Notes: a model not told the origin generated them from the sequence alone. Counted from the stretch's first letter, positions 35,184 through 49,112 are shown. The stretch: 64,000 nt of DNA from Sclerurus mexicanus (GCA_013396755.1 VWZF01002957.1:3137939-3201938); one strand, 5' to 3'. Translations and numbers: made by a program.

Positions 35184-38100
35184 TAGTTATAAAGCTTTGT
35201 AAGCACGGAGGGGAGAGTGGGCAATAGCTTTGAAAGCTTGCACTGGAGTCTGACACTTGTGTACTAGCACAAGAACAAAGCATGGTTGCTCTGCCCCTAG
35301 GTAGCCCTTAGCAAAGGCCCAAAGGAGCAAGACATGAACTTGAACTTCAGCTTTTCCTACTGACAGTCTGGCTTCCTGCCAGAAACTCACTCTCAACAGC
35401 TCTTCAGTCCACACGGGTTAAGAAATGGAGAGGCTGAAGTGCAGGTATTTGCCTTACTCTTCTGACTGTAATGAAGATGGTAATTTCCAACAGCCAGGGG
35501 AAATCTTAGATCAGTACAAGCAAATACATCAAAACTCACCTTCCAACTTCTAAACTAATTGCAATGCAAAAATGCCAGAAAAGCCTAAGCACAATCAATC
35601 ATAAACAGGCAGACTGCAATTAGATACATGGATGCTAATCAGAATCAGCTACAGCATTTCTTACATCAGCCTCAGCTACGCAGAAGAAAGAAAGTGCAAA
35701 ACTTCAAGGATTCCTTATCCTTTCCCAGGTCACTGTTTCTCCTCTAACATTTTAAGAAATAGAGAAACCCAGCAGTTCAGGAACACAGTTGGTTTCTCCT
35801 CCTCTTACTGGAGGTGACCTTATTAGGCTACTACATCAATGATTCTGTGATGCAGTCCCTACACCGTACTGATAATAAAGCAAAAACATCAGTAACTACA
35901 GAAGCTAGGGATAACCACTGTGCCATTTTTTATACACTTACTATTTACTACAGTACTACTTACTACATGTACTATTATTTATAAGCTACCACTGATTTTT
36001 GAAGCCCAGTCTTTGACTCTCCTGCTAGCCCAGTGCTGCCACAGGCCCCTTGCATGAGAACTAATTGCTCATAATATTCTGTGTACACTTACAAACTACA
36101 TTATGGCCCACAAAAGTACAGGACTTCTCTTTGCATTTTGGGGTTCTTTCCTTCAAGATTCATCCCTTCTGATTTACCCACTAAAGCAGTAGTAATACAA
36201 GTGAAGCAAGTTACACAACATGGAGAGACTGTACCTGGCCTTACAGTTTCCAGTATGCATTTAAACCATGCAATAACCATTTCATGTGATTCTGAGAGCA
36301 AGACAGAGTGAAGAAAAGATTATAGTTACTCCTTGTTCTGTCCCACTTAAATCAGGACACAAGCACTACCATATTCTACTTCCATGAATTCTCCTTCTGT
36401 GATTCCTCAGTAAGTTCTACAGCATCTACATACATAATATATTTTAAATACATTTGTTTTCACAGCATACCTACAGCAAGAAAAAAAATATAAAACAGGG
36501 CCTAGAGAGAGACATTGGTGGGGGGGAAACACACCACCACACACTTACTACTAATTTTGGATACTCAGTCTGGAAGTGCTGAAAACTGCTTTTTCAGAAG
36601 ACTCGTTTCATGGTGCTCTTCCATGTTCAAAGCCCAGCTACTATTAACTTCAGCTGCAGCTGCAAGTACTCAGTGCTTCTGCAAATCAAACACTGAGGTC
36701 GCAAGTCAGCAACCCAGAAAATGAGAGCCACCTGTGAAAAGCTGTGTTCCTCTGCCGTGACTGGCACTGCATTAGCAGAAATGCTTCTTCGCAGCTGTTC
36801 AGCTGTGACTAAGGCTAGGCAAGATAGCTGTTTATTTTGTAGGGGTGGGTTTTTTTTATTATTTTATTTTTAAACAAAATAGTAAACTATTTACAAGCTC
36901 AGGTTGAATTCAGTTAATAAAGAGCTTGATGAGTGGGAAAGCTCTACAGATGTCGTCTCTCTGAAGCAGATCTGGCTGAGGGGTGAAGGACCTGGCACAA
37001 CCAACCCTGCTGCTTTGTGGGTATCAGCACTGCAGAGATTTTGGCTGTCTATCTTTCTGTCACCTGCCATGTGACCTTTTCTTTCAACAAGGAAGCAAAT
37101 TGCAAAGAGTTAATTCAAGCTCTTGGAAGTAATTTATATTTCCTGCCTGTGGACAACTTCCCATTTTGCTGCAGAATAGCAGTGGTCTGAACTGGGGGGA
37201 GCCATGCAGCAGGAGCTTGCATAGCTCTGTTGGCCACTTTCCTGCAGCATCTAGGATCTGCTGGTAACAACAGGATCTGTGCCAGCTTCCAGGTGCATGG
37301 CTTTGCTTCAACATAAAAATTGTGCTTGGACAACCTCAAAGTTGTGAGCTTCAACAATTCAAGAGCCACAAAACCTTGTGTTCAAGATACAGCAGTGACA
37401 AAGCTAGTCTTTCCTAGATAGCTGCTCACTGAGGGAGCTCCTGTGATGATTCTCTACAAGGATTAAAAAACAGTGTATTAGTTGGATGTAGTGTCTATAG
37501 GGGTTTTTAGACCATTTTACAATTCACCAAAGATTTTTTCTGGCTAGTGTTCTTCATTTCATGATTACCTTAAAGATACATCCATGCTTTGATTTTCATT
37601 TTTCATGCATTATTTTGCCAAGCCTCAAGTCTTACAGTAAGGAACTATCCTCACAACCAGGCCATTGCTCCCTAAGGAAAACAGTTTAGTGTTTATTCTT
37701 TCAGAATTATGGTTGTAGAGGAACATGATTTGCACTTCCATTATATATAACCTTGCTATTACTCACTGTATTTATGTCTTAGCTATAAATCTCTTGTCAC
37801 TATCATTAAGTGCTGGCCAGTACCTCTGGCCACACACAATAAGGAGCTACAGTAGTAAAACTGAGCCTACTTCTGGCAGCATGCTGAAAGTAAAATTTTC
37901 AGAGGAATTCTTTTCCGTTCAAGTAGTTATTTGAAGCTTGTAAAAGTATATGATGATGTGTTATCTTTCTCCCTTCTATTTCCAATCTATTAATTCCCTT
38001 TTTATTCAGATAAAAAGAAATGGTAAATACTGGTTGCATAAACCACTCAGACTAATGAAGAGCAAAGCATTATTTAATGCTAGTGCACTTCTGTCCTTTA

Positions 38101-38742
38101 CATTAATCGCTTTCATAAAAGACATATTTATTATTTTTCACACTGCTTTTACTGGAATACAATGAATTTTTTTCATTTATAAACAAAGGGGTTTCAGTTT
38201 GTTTTATTCAGCTCTTTATGTGATTTTGATATTTTCGTAATCATTTTCTGACTACATCTGTCTTGGGAAGTTGTCCTCAAAGATTTTATTACATTACTTG
38301 GTCACCTTGTCTCAACCCATATTGCTAGGTAGCTGCTGAACCAGTCACCTGTACATCTGAATCTGTCACTTGTTCTTTGTTGCTAGAAACCACTCTTGCA
38401 TGCATGTCTTCTTGTGCCCTTCATGTCTTACCTCCAGTTTTAGATGCCAGTTTGTGTCCTTGGTTAGCAAGAATATTGGAAGTCCCAGGAATCTGTCTGT
38501 CTCTGCATAGTAATATTTGGTTAGCTACCACTGGCTTGATGCTTGCAGTCACATTTTCAGCCGCTGCTGGCTTCAAAGCCTCATTTGCTATAAACAAGAT
38601 AGTCTATACATGGTGTGACATGAGCTGTACTGGAAGGCTGCCTTTGCCTTCTGCTGGTGTTTTTCTCTAGTCTAGTAATTCTTTCTACATGCTTTGTTAT
38701 TCTGATATGCTCCCACTTACCTATCTCTCTCCATCTGGAGAT

Positions 38743-38766
38743 GGGGGGGGTGAGGGAGGGGGAGGG
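38743..38766 (+). repeat. G-quadruplex-type tract
   Basis: Runs of eight, three, five and three G are separated by TGA, A and A. This fits the four-run pattern for an intramolecular three-tetrad G-quadruplex on the plus strand. No gene or promoter is visible around it. Confidence 0.8.
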
Positions 38767-41217
38767 AAAAACAATAAAACCTGAAGCCCAGGTTTTTGGC
38801 AGTCCTGACAGTTATTTCTGCCTTGTCATGGTGAAGAGGATTAGATGTGTTCAAGTTCATGACAAGAAAACTGAGGCCCATTAACTGTAATAATACTTGA
38901 CACCTTCTGTTGTTCATTATACTATCAGGTTACAGTCAAGAACTTCCTCAGCCAAACATTATAGTGTCATCTATGTTTGTACCTAACCCCCCTGAGGCCT
39001 CATACAACTGAATTGCCATTGGCACTATTACAGCACTAGGAAGAAAGCAAAATGTCCTTCAAAGCTAGGTGTATAAGCCAAAAGGCATGCAGAAGGTAAA
39101 AAAAGTTATTTTTTTCATAGTAAACTGGTGTTTGAAAGCATTCTGAAGGGAAATACCTAATACTGAGTCTCTTGCTTGTGTGACTGTTAGCTTCTTACAA
39201 ATTTTCAATTATGAATTTAATATGCACTGAAAAATCAGTGAGTCAGTAGCTATGAATTTACCTGTGTTTCTGTGAAAGTTATTACACTGCTCACTCCATC
39301 TTGAAGATCGTATGATCTTATTTTAAAGCTTCTGCTTCCCCCAGGCTATCCATTTGGTCTGATTTCTTCTTCCAAAGACACGGTTCCTGTAATATTTCTG
39401 CAGGGATGATCTCCAAATTATATTTTCAAGCAAATCATTTCAAGCCTTTGCCTAATGTATCCAGGTTTTTTATGACGGACACCTACATCACAGCAGGAGA
39501 TCATAAATGTTTCTATATACAGCAGACATAAGTCCTTAATAAAGGCATAGACCTGGATATGCCTCTAGTACTGACTTTGAACTATTACCCCACTTATTGT
39601 TCTCCCTCTACAAATTCTGGAAGATTTTAATTTCATAACTCTGAAACTGATGTCCAGATCTTTATCTGTAGAATTACTTTTTTTTCTTTGTTTTACAGCT
39701 CCACCCCAAGGAGCAAGAAGCTCATGCAAGTTGAATTCATTTCCCATGTAACATACACTTCATGTTTGCTTCTGCTAGTAAGGGAATTGCTGCTTAATCC
39801 AGACACTGTACAAGCAGAGTTACAGAGATGTCATACAAGGTCTGGCCTACTGAACAATAGGATTACCAGCAAGCAAACTGTTTTCCCATTGCATTTGCAC
39901 AGATTAGCCACACTGGATATAGCAAATAGTGTTGCAAAGCAAAAATAAGTCACCCAAAATAGTTGAGTGGCTTGCATGACAGTAGTTGCTTCCAAAGATG
40001 AGTTATTTTTGTCAAGCTAAAAAGAAATCCTTATTAGACTATTTTAAATGACTGTAACTTGACCTCAAAATTTACATAAGCAATAATGCAAATACAATTA
40101 TTTATTGACTTATAAACCCTAATTTGCATGATATGTATATTCATATACTTTCAAAAAGATACTGAAATGATAAGGATGAAAACAACAGGCAGCATAGCAG
40201 TGTTCTGCACTCCAAGAATATAAACATCGCATTATCCTAGAAGGTAAACATTTATAAATAAACACTTGCTTTGCTTTGGGGAAAAACAAAAAATGGGCAA
40301 AAAAAATCCCAAACCAAAACAGCAATCCACCTTGGTAAACACCAGCAGCTTGTTAAGAACTGTGCCATCCTGTTCTAGTTGATAACCTCTATTAGGCAGC
40401 AGTCATGATACTTTCCATGACAAATGTAGCTTGAGATTGACTTTGCTTCATTTCCAATTGAAAGATGACAATATACCACAAGTTTCAAAACCATGTAAAA
40501 TCTTACTAGACTTTCAATCTCATTAATAGAAAAATTCTAGATAGCCAAAGTCAGGTTGATTATGTGCATTAAAACACCTTTCTATGCATGAAGCAGCACT
40601 GAAACCATGCCATTTTAAGGTGGGGGTGGGACTGAGTGCACGATCTTCTCAGTCCCCTGGTGCTGTGGTTTCTGGTGGAAGGAGAGTTGGGCAAAGGGCT
40701 CCATGTACTTTACTAGGCTATCCCATCTGTGCGAATGCAGTGCCAGTGCTCTGAGCACAAAACAAACACACTCGTTAGCGTTTAACACACAGCCTGTGAG
40801 CATGCTTTGTAATGTGTTTTTTTTCTAAGAGATGTGATTTGCTTCTTAAACCGAAAAGCTGTTACCCTCCTTTACAGCATTACACAAACTCCACCAGGGT
40901 GTCTGAGGCTGTGGAGAAAGCATTGGTGTTGTGCCTTATCGCAAAAAGAGCCATGACAATGGTAGTGTGACTATTATTGCAAAAGAACTTCCCATCTCAG
41001 GTTTCCAATGAAGATTCCATTTCTTCCAAAAAACTGTAACCTGGAAAAATGACCTGAAGACTGTCTTCAGTATTCATTTTTTTTGTCACTTGTTTTCCCC
41101 AACAGCTAGAGTTTTCCTAGCTACTTTTCATGGCCACTGAAAGCAGTCAATCAAAAAACAGAAGGCCCTTTAACAAATGGGGAATTCATGGAATAAATTG
41201 AAAAAGCAATATTTTAA

Positions 41218-41262
41218 AAACCAAACCAAAACAAAAACCCCAAACAAACAAACAAAAAACCT
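41218..41262 (+). repeat. (CAAA)n-like low-complexity tract
   Basis: An A/C-only tract made of CAAA, CCAAA and CAAAA units. It is simple sequence with no visible element attached. Confidence 0.8.
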
Positions 41263-42682
41263 CACAAAGAAAACATTTTTAAATATCAGTAGTCAATATT
41301 GTATTGGAAACATCAGAACTTTGAATCTGGAGATACTTTTTCAGTATTAATTGTTAGTATATTCAAATTCATCCAGTTGGGCTGCACTGTCTGTCTTTTG
41401 GAGCATGGCAAGGCAAAGATTAGCCTGAAAGCTACAGGAACTGCTACATCCCAGGTAGAATCTGTATGAAGCATTCAAAAATTTAATATTTTTATATGAC
41501 AGAGAAAGGGATGATAGACACAACTTTCTGACTACATATTTAAATTATTTTATTTTCATGGCATTGGAAGTGTTAATACAACATACTGATTGTAGAGTTA
41601 CATTCAGGAAAGTAATGGCAGCCTGACACAGATGCCCTCAATCATTGGAATCATCAAGATAATTGAGAGAGATGACTTCTGGGTCTGCTTCAAACTTATT
41701 ATTCTCACAACAGCAAATGTTGTGACAGCTCCTTGCTTCATAGCCCAGTTTTGGCCAACTGAGTAACTATCTGAGTTGCAGAAACTGTGCCCAGCCTCCT
41801 CTCCCTATGAGAAATTTTTTCTGTCGTTTGTGTCTCTAGTGCATAGGTCTCTACTCTCCCCCACCATCTCTCCAACGCTCTTGCAGCTCCACAGGCTCCC
41901 TGCCTCTTGCTGTCACTTTCCCTCTGGGCAGACCTCTGTTCACCTACTCCAAGAAGACCAGCCTCCCATTTCCATCTATGTCCCACCCAAAGAAGTCCTT
42001 CTAATTTAAGGAAGGAGGTAAAAAAATAACTAAAATAAACAAAACAACCACTCCAGCACTCTAAACAAAATATGCCATCAGCCGTGCCTCCCAGCAGGTT
42101 TTATTCCATCCCTGTCTTGCATACTACTTTTTCAGCTTGTCAGTGCAACTGAGATGGTTGTTTTTCTTTCTGGACCCTTCCACCTCATCCACCCAATCCA
42201 GAAATTCCCTTAACTTATCCCTTCACCTCTTCTTCTCCAACTCTTAATTTTCTTATTTCTGGTCTTTCCTTACCATACAGTTTATTCTACTCATTACTAC
42301 TCTAAACTCAGTCTTCTTTTTCAGCAAACCCTTGATCATGCTGGGCCGTTCAGTTATTTTTTTCTGTATGTAAGATTTTATGTCACACTGATTTTTGCAG
42401 ATTATGAGATTGACTAAAATATTCTGTCACACAGTTAAATAAAATTTCAATAATGTAAAAAAAAAATTATTCCAGACAATTACGTTTTTTATGTGTATAG
42501 GGGGAGATTTTTGCCTGTAATAGTGGAATTTTTAATTTTTTGCTTCAAATCCAGAAGGGTAAAAAAAAGTCTTAAGTATAATTTTTCCTTCCATCCTCCT
42601 CTCATCAAGTATGTTATTATATTTTTATATTATTATGGCTAGGTCCTGTTTATAACTCCCCAAATAATGCAGTACACAGTCA

Positions 42683-43168
42683 ATGCATCGTCTTGTCTTC
42701 TGCCTGTCAGCAACAGCAGCTTTTTATGCCCAATTGTCACCTTCCTTACGAAACACTTCATACATCCACACATTGTTACAGAAAAATGTCTGTGCACAAA
42801 AATATGCTCTTTCAAATACTTCTTTTAAATCTATCCCAACAGGACACTTCCAAATCCTTATGCACCTGTCAATCTGTTTAACTTGTCTTCTTACACTAAT
42901 TGCATGTGCTTTTGTACCACACTGGCTGCATGCCACTGCTATCATACATCTCGTACCAAGAGAACAAGATTTCTGGGATAAGAACAGTCCTAAATTTTTA
43001 GTCCTAAGGCTACACCGCATGGAAACCTACTCTTTTCAGGTGCCTTCTTGCTACGGTAATAAAAAGCGGCATTTTGAACACCAAATGCTAAACTGTTTTG
43101 TAATTACAAGCATATTTGGCCTTTATGGTCTTTATGTCAAGTTGTATTTCATTAAACTCCAGTTCTGA
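42683..43168 (+). other. 161-codon open frame, probably not a gene
   Basis: This ATG-initiated frame is one of the two longest in the window. I do not recognise the translation. It has a moderately hydrophobic stretch around residues 62-85 (ICLTCLLTLIACAFV) but no convincing signal peptide at the start, no domain motif and no family resemblance. The opposite strand is also open for 98 codons (42724-43020), which suggests a local lack of stop triplets rather than coding selection. No promoter, Kozak context of note or poly-A signal ties to it. A lineage-specific single-exon gene or a piece of a long non-coding RNA cannot be excluded. Confidence 0.12.
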
Positions 43169-43558
43169 TATGGTTGCTCACAAGAAATGCATTTCTAAAG
43201 GAAACCAATATCCTTTAAAGTTGAATTGAAAGAAAAAACAATCAAAACAGGAAATATGTTTCCACATTTTTATTAAAATTAGAGCTGTTGCAAATGTCAA
43301 ACTGGACCAGGGACTACAAAGAAAATAAGACGTTAAATGCAACTACAGAAGAGATTATGCTCAAGTGCAAATTATATATAGAAGCTTACACACAACTTAT
43401 AAAGTTTGTGATAGGATGTTTTCTTAGTATTTAAAAATTATATGTACTGTATAGAATTAAGATCAGCTCCCTGGTTTCTATTTTTTGAGTAATTAATATC
43501 TGCTTTAAAAATACATTTTTTAAATTATATTCCCATTTAATTAGAAAACTAAAAATGG

Positions 43559-44080
43559 ATGTCAAAAGTAGAAGTAAAGCAAATCACTCATATCATCTTC
43601 AATACCTTTGTGAAGACTAACAACGTCTGTTTGGCGAGAGATGGAAGGCACTCTACACTCATAGATCTCTCTTGTGCTGTCCTCCCTTCAAACAGCAATG
43701 CAGGAGATGTGCACGTGGCTGATACTGGTCTTTTGAGTACACTGCCAGAAAGCAAAGATGAAACTAGCCCACAATCCTCCTCCATGTTACCTCGCTTATG
43801 CAGCTTAATCAAGTGTGAACTTCATCTTAAGTTTGAGAAAAATAGGCCTTGCATCTTAAAGTCATTTCTTAGCAGGACAATAAAGAAGGCTCATGAATTG
43901 ATTTCTCAGCTTCACATAGTACTGTTTATGTTGGCAAGACACCTTGAAAGTATACCCTATTTTTTGTGGAACTTGCAAGAACAGCATTATTTTAGAAAAT
44001 TATCTTACCATATTTCTCAAGCATTTCTCAAACACTATGACATGATGCAATTAGCGTGTAATATAACTAAGTATAATTAG
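43559..44080 (+). other. 173-codon open frame, probably not a gene
   Basis: This is the longest ATG-initiated frame in the window, 390 bases downstream of the 161-codon frame on the same strand. The translation is not recognised. It has no visible domain, no clear membrane segment and a residue make-up (Leu, Ser, Lys, Ile, His) typical of translated A+T-rich DNA. The opposite strand is open for 74 codons inside it. The two frames are out of step and separated by stop codons, so they are not one broken gene in any obvious way. I treat it as chance, with low confidence either way. Confidence 0.12.
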
Positions 44081-44189
44081 ATTATAAGAGGGAAGATATT
44101 ATTCTCTTCTATTTCACACTGTATCTTGAATAGTCTATCTAGCTTTGGTTCTCCAGCAAAAGTCCAGTTATCAGGTTGGTCAGAAGCCT

Positions 44190-44525
44190 GGAGCACACAG
44201 CCCAACATGGAGAGACTGAGGGAGATGGACTTGTTGAGCTTGGCTGAGTGACAATATAACAGTACTTGAAAAGGGGCTACAAAGACAGAAGTCCTGGCAG
44301 GGGGACATAACAGCGGACAATAAAATAGCTAATACTGGTAGATTGGTCAGGACACCAAGAACAACATTTTTACTAGAGCAGCACTGGGGCACGTGGCCCA
44401 GGGAGGCTGAAGTCTGCACCCTGGAGGTGTCTGAGGTTTGGCCAACTGAGCCATGGCTGACCCTCCAGTGTGGGCAGGAACCACTTGGAGCAGGAAGTTA
44501 GACTAGATGACTTTTTGGCCTAAGG
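44190..44525 (+). mobile_element. Old CR1 fragment (3' UTR)
   Basis: A diverged, 5'-truncated CR1 on the plus strand. The tract acttgaaaaggggctacaaa (about 44263-44282) matches the family's tacctgaaaggggctacag. Next come agcactggggcacgtggccc and cagggaggctg (about 44381-44410), matching the gcactggnncaggntgcccagggaggctg block, and then gagcaggaagttagactaga (44488-44507), matching the pre-tail gagcaggaggttggactaga. The tail itself is replaced by unrelated sequence after about 44520. The 79-codon antisense frame over it is a shadow. Confidence 0.86.
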
Positions 44526-47500
44526 GCACAAGGTAGGAAGGGACCCAAAAAAATATTTAAATCCGTAAAAGGTGCTTACAGAGCTTGACTAGCAGTTACA
44601 CCTGACATACAAATGTACCTTACCTTTGACCAACCCTAAAAATATATTTTGAAATGTAACCAATATCTAGTAACTCTGTCTAAAATTAAAATGGAATGAA
44701 ACTATTCTGAACTGAAACTGGAGTTAGACACCTCCTCACACTGATCCTCATTCAGAAAGAATTAAAAAATATTTATAGCTTTCAATGGTAGTACTTTTTG
44801 TGAAGACTGATTCAGAGATTTATATAAGTGGGTCTACTCACACAATTAAAGTCAGTTCTTATTTGTGCTTTCTACCTTCAGCTGCTTCAATGTTCATTCT
44901 TTTTAAAGGTATGTGTGTGGAGGAGAGAGGAATTACATTTCATTCCAGATGCATCATGGCTTTGCCATCTATATGATACTCAGATTTTAAACCAAAACAA
45001 AACAACAGAGCAAGTATAAATCCAGACAGTATACATCTGCTGTTTATAAAAAAGGCTAGATAAAATTAAGAAGCAAGTGCACTGTCCCTGGAAAAGCAAG
45101 GAAAAGGTCCAAAGTTTTCACATATATTACCAACGTGCTACTCCTAAAACAAACAACAAAAATAATCCTAAGTACACAGCAAAAGCCTTCATACTAGAAG
45201 TACAAAAGGTTGAAGAAAGCATATTTCAAAACTGTCTCACTAATACTGTTATCTCCCCCACTCCTCCTGAACTTCCTGGTTCTTTTCCAGCTAACACAGC
45301 CTCTCTGTGAACTACTTGAAGGGCCAGGCTATCTATGGGCTTTCATGTTGAAGTACATTTAAAGGAGTGTTGATAATACACATGAATATACTTTTTTTAG
45401 GGGGAGAAGGAAAGAATCTCATCTTGGGAGATCCAGAAAGGTCACCATTTCAAGGGATCTGAAGGAACCATATCCACACCCAATGGGACACTTTTTTCTA
45501 TAATTTCTGTACTTTTCTTTTTTCTTTCCAGCACCACAGCATTTGAATTCCAGAACAGAAATTTTGAGAGAGCCAACTATTGTATGAGAAGAGAGTCAAA
45601 CTTAGCAAAAAGTGATGCTAGGGGATGGAGCTGACTCTGTGTATCAGGCGACTCACAACTGCTAAGTAGTTGCAAGCTGTTGGTAATGATGATGCAATAG
45701 AGACTTCCTGCCCTACTGAGCATCATTACCATGGATACAGAAAATAGCTCAATTAAATTTTGGGGAGTTTTTTTAATTGTTATTTGGCCAGTAAAGTGCT
45801 TGCTCTGCTTCACTGCTGAAATTACAGAAAGTTCTAAAACCATGTTGCACTGAAGCTGAGAGATGTAATGATGGAGCCTGATGCAGAGCAGTTCAGCTGG
45901 AAGCTGCCAAGGGACAAATAAGGAAAAAAAAAATCAGTGCTACGTTTGCAGATACTTACACAATTGCATGTTGCATGTAAATGGCTCCTTTTCCATACAT
46001 TTCTATATATTTATTTTTCAAATATTGTAATTTTAATCAAAATTATTTCAATGACAAGCTTGACGTTCCTTGTCAGGCAGCAACGCCTTTCAATACTTTT
46101 GGTAGCATGCACTAATTAATTTTTTTTTAAAATATTTATATAGTAAATATATAATACATTACTAATATGTTATATATATAATTATTCTAAATATCTTCTG
46201 TAATGATATGGAGGTTATTGCTCCAAGATACACCATTGCCAGTGACGAACAAGGATCAGCTCTTCCGTGTGTGCATATATATATATTTAAACAAAAACAC
46301 CAATGAGAACACTTTTATATTGCACATATCACTTCAGAAATTCAAAATGAGACATCCACTTGGATGACGCAGGACGTGGACTACAATCCACTTAATGCTA
46401 CATTTTATCACAGTGTAATTTTTTTCCCCCAAAATTAATCTGACGGGCAAGTCTAGAACAGAACAGAAATGCAGTATATTATCCCACCTTCATCTTACAT
46501 AATGGAGCAAATCATTACCCACTCTAAGTGAGTTTTAATTTGTTACAGTAGAAGAGGACAATTACAGGTCAATCTGTCAATGGAGTAATTTGAGCAACTA
46601 AAACTAGTTGACCTTTCTGGTACGCAGTTCCAGGACCAGAATCGCTCTCCTGCTAAGCAGCAGCAGATGGCCAAAGCTGTGCGGTTCTGCTTCCCAGTGA
46701 AAAGTAATTTGTTTTTCAGGATTATTAGGTATGTAAAGAAAGAAGATACCGGCAAGCCCTTAGTTAAGAATCCCAGCCCAGCACCAAAGCGCAGCCACAA
46801 AAGGGGCAAGCACAGTGGCTGGCTGCTCTGGGGTTGGCTTCACTAGGGTCACCTGCACTTGCTCCAAGGTCACCTGTGGCTGCTTGGACTCCCGCTTTAG
46901 TTGGGAGCATCCATGCCACCACAGCTACCCAAAAATGCTCATCTTAGCATGCTGCACCCCAGAAATAGTATACTCCAATGTTACACCACAAGAAAAAATG
47001 GTAGAAAAGAACATCATGATCAAAAACGTAAAAGCAGAAAAACAGGAAGAGCAAAAAAGCACAAACTTGATAAGGTGAAAACATTACATTTGTAACAGTG
47101 ACACACACACACACAAAAAAAAAAATTAAAACCTGAGCTTGTAGAAGAAGAACAACAAAAAACTACCTTACACATTGTGGATTCGAAATAGGAAATTTGG
47201 AAGAAAACCTTACAGTAAAAGTACTACTAGTCAGTTCCCAAAAGCCAAGAAACAAAAAAGTATACTTCTGTCCTTATATATTAAAATATAGGATCTGTTG
47301 GTTTTATTCTGTTCAAATAGGAACAGAGAGGAATAACACAGGTGTAATAGAAAAAGCTTTTGCAGAGGAACATTTATGCTATGCCAAAAACTGAATCTTT
47401 CCCCTTCCCAATATTCTTAAGGCATGTAGTCTTCTGTATCAGCAAATCACTTTACTAAATGAATTTACATGAATTTTCTGGAATATTTATGTAGTATATT

Positions 47501-48763
47501 GTACACATAATTAAAGTGCATGATACTATGTACTTGTATCTTAGGTTGCCCAAAAAGTATCTGATGCTAAGAAAAGGAGGTAACTTTTCAGAAGTCTATA
47601 GTTACTAATAATCTAGATTTTTTTTTCTTCTTTAAGCATGCTGGGTTTTTTGTTTTGTTTTGGTTTTGGTTTTTTTTTAACACAAGATGGAATTATATGG
47701 CCACTTGGGCAAACAGCATTTTGTTAATATGGTTGCTGAAAATTTTTTGAAGTCAAGCAGAGCAGGTTCCCTAAAATGACTTGTTTAGAAAGAATTTGTA
47801 TTCAACAGTGTTCATAAATAAACAGAGCTTAAAAAAAATCCACTCATTAGTGGTGAGTGGGAAGCCACTAATTCCCTGTTGTAGGTCCTAAGCCAACAAT
47901 TCTGGCTAGTTTTAGGCTTTCATTTTTAAAGCTATTAAGATTAATCCTTTTGAAGTAAATAAAGCATTTCAAATGAATGTATGAAAACCAAAACAGTGAG
48001 TTCTTGATGCTGCAAAGTGCTTATGCACTACTCACAGTTTTACCATGAAATTAAAGATTCTGATCAATTTTGATGCCTATTCACTTCAAGACATCGAAAG
48101 AAAAAACTAATTATCAACACTCCTAATATTCTTCAGACACACATACATCTGATGTGCTACAACATCAGATTAGTTAGGAGAGGCAAAGAAATTAAGGTGT
48201 TGTACTTGAACCTCTTAGCACTGATGCATGACCTATAGACTAGCATTAAGCCCTTTGTTTACACTTAGCCATCCATCTAAGAGGCTAATCTGACTATATG
48301 CACTTTTGGCAACTCATACCAGGCAGATGAATGGATTTTCCAAAAAATGTTGTTACCCATTCATAATCTGCTGGCAATACTTACTGAGTCAAAGTCCAAA
48401 AAGTTTTGCTTGTTGGAATGATGCATCAGCTTAAATTCATTCTAAAAGTTCTTACTACTGCTGACTTTATAAGGCATTGTGACCCAAATTATGGTTCTGC
48501 AGAGTGCTCGCAGACTAATCTCACTAATTCCTCTGGTGCATGCATAAGACTTTGGGTAGCATAGCTCAAAAAAGCATATCTGTATTAAATTAAATTCATA
48601 AAGCAAATGTCCAGGATAAAATTATCAAGCTTAAAATAAATTATGTCTTGTTTTAATAATAAAAGACATAAAGAGGCTACAACATAAACTTAACCCATTC
48701 TATAATTAGCAAATGTGGCTTTTGAGGAAGAAAATTACTGTCAAGTATGTGGGAAGTTTGTAA

Positions 48764-48799
48764 GCATATATATGTGTGCGTATACACATATGTATATGC
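48764..48799. repeat. Hairpin-forming alternating purine-pyrimidine tract
   Basis: The 36 bases from gcatat to atatgc can pair as about 15 base pairs (two of them G-T) around a six-base loop. The sequence is alternating purine-pyrimidine, so it behaves like a degenerate TG/TA microsatellite. Confidence 0.7.
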
Positions 48800-49089
48800 C
48801 TCCACATACATGCACAGATGAAGTACTCAATCTGAAAATTATGCAAGAATTATGCAGGCAGTTCATGTTACTTCAGTTAAAAACTTTTGCCACACAAGTA
48901 TGAATTGGAAGAGTCTGTTTTTACATCTTCACTTTTAGAAAATTCAGAAATATTGCAGTTGTGGAGTATTAAGGCAATGCATACAGTTTTTGTTCTCTAA
49001 CTTAGCTTTTTTTTTGCACATGTGAGACATCTGCTTGGAGGAAAATGGAAAATGTCATTTTTAATAAATATACAATGCCTGTGGCAAAT

Positions 49090-49112
49090 TAGGATTGTAT
49101 TTGACAATCCTA
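49090..49112. repeat. Short perfect inverted repeat
   Basis: TAGGATTGT and its reverse complement ACAATCCTA flank the five-base loop ATTTG. No T run follows, so it is not a terminator-like structure, and such elements are not expected in an avian genome. Confidence 0.7.

Larger units (their letters stand above)
35184..44189. other. Unique non-coding DNA
   Basis: Over nine kilobases I see no gene or transposon that I can name. Features include a short TAC-rich tract (about 35938-35980), a tandem E-box CAGCTGCAGCTG (36651-36662), a quadruplex-type G tract (38743-38766), a CAAA tract (41218-41262) and the two longest open frames of the window (42683-43168 and 43559-44080), which lack recognisable domains. 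Confidence 0.55.

Noticed and set aside
35938..35980. TAC-rich stretch
   Set aside because: It is a degenerate simple repeat with no further structure.
36651..36662. Tandem E-box CAGCTGCAGCTG
   Set aside because: A 12-base palindrome of this kind is expected occasionally by chance and no other regulatory motif stands beside it.
38868..38885. aagaaaactgaggcccatta, resembling inverted MIR sequence
   Set aside because: Only about 20 bases match and the flanking MIR blocks (for example the inverted tgaccttgggcaag) are missing.
47541..47566. ttaggttgcccaaaaagt, resembling a mariner-type inverted terminal repeat
   Set aside because: I found no matching inverted end within a plausible distance, no clear TA duplication and no transposase-like sequence.
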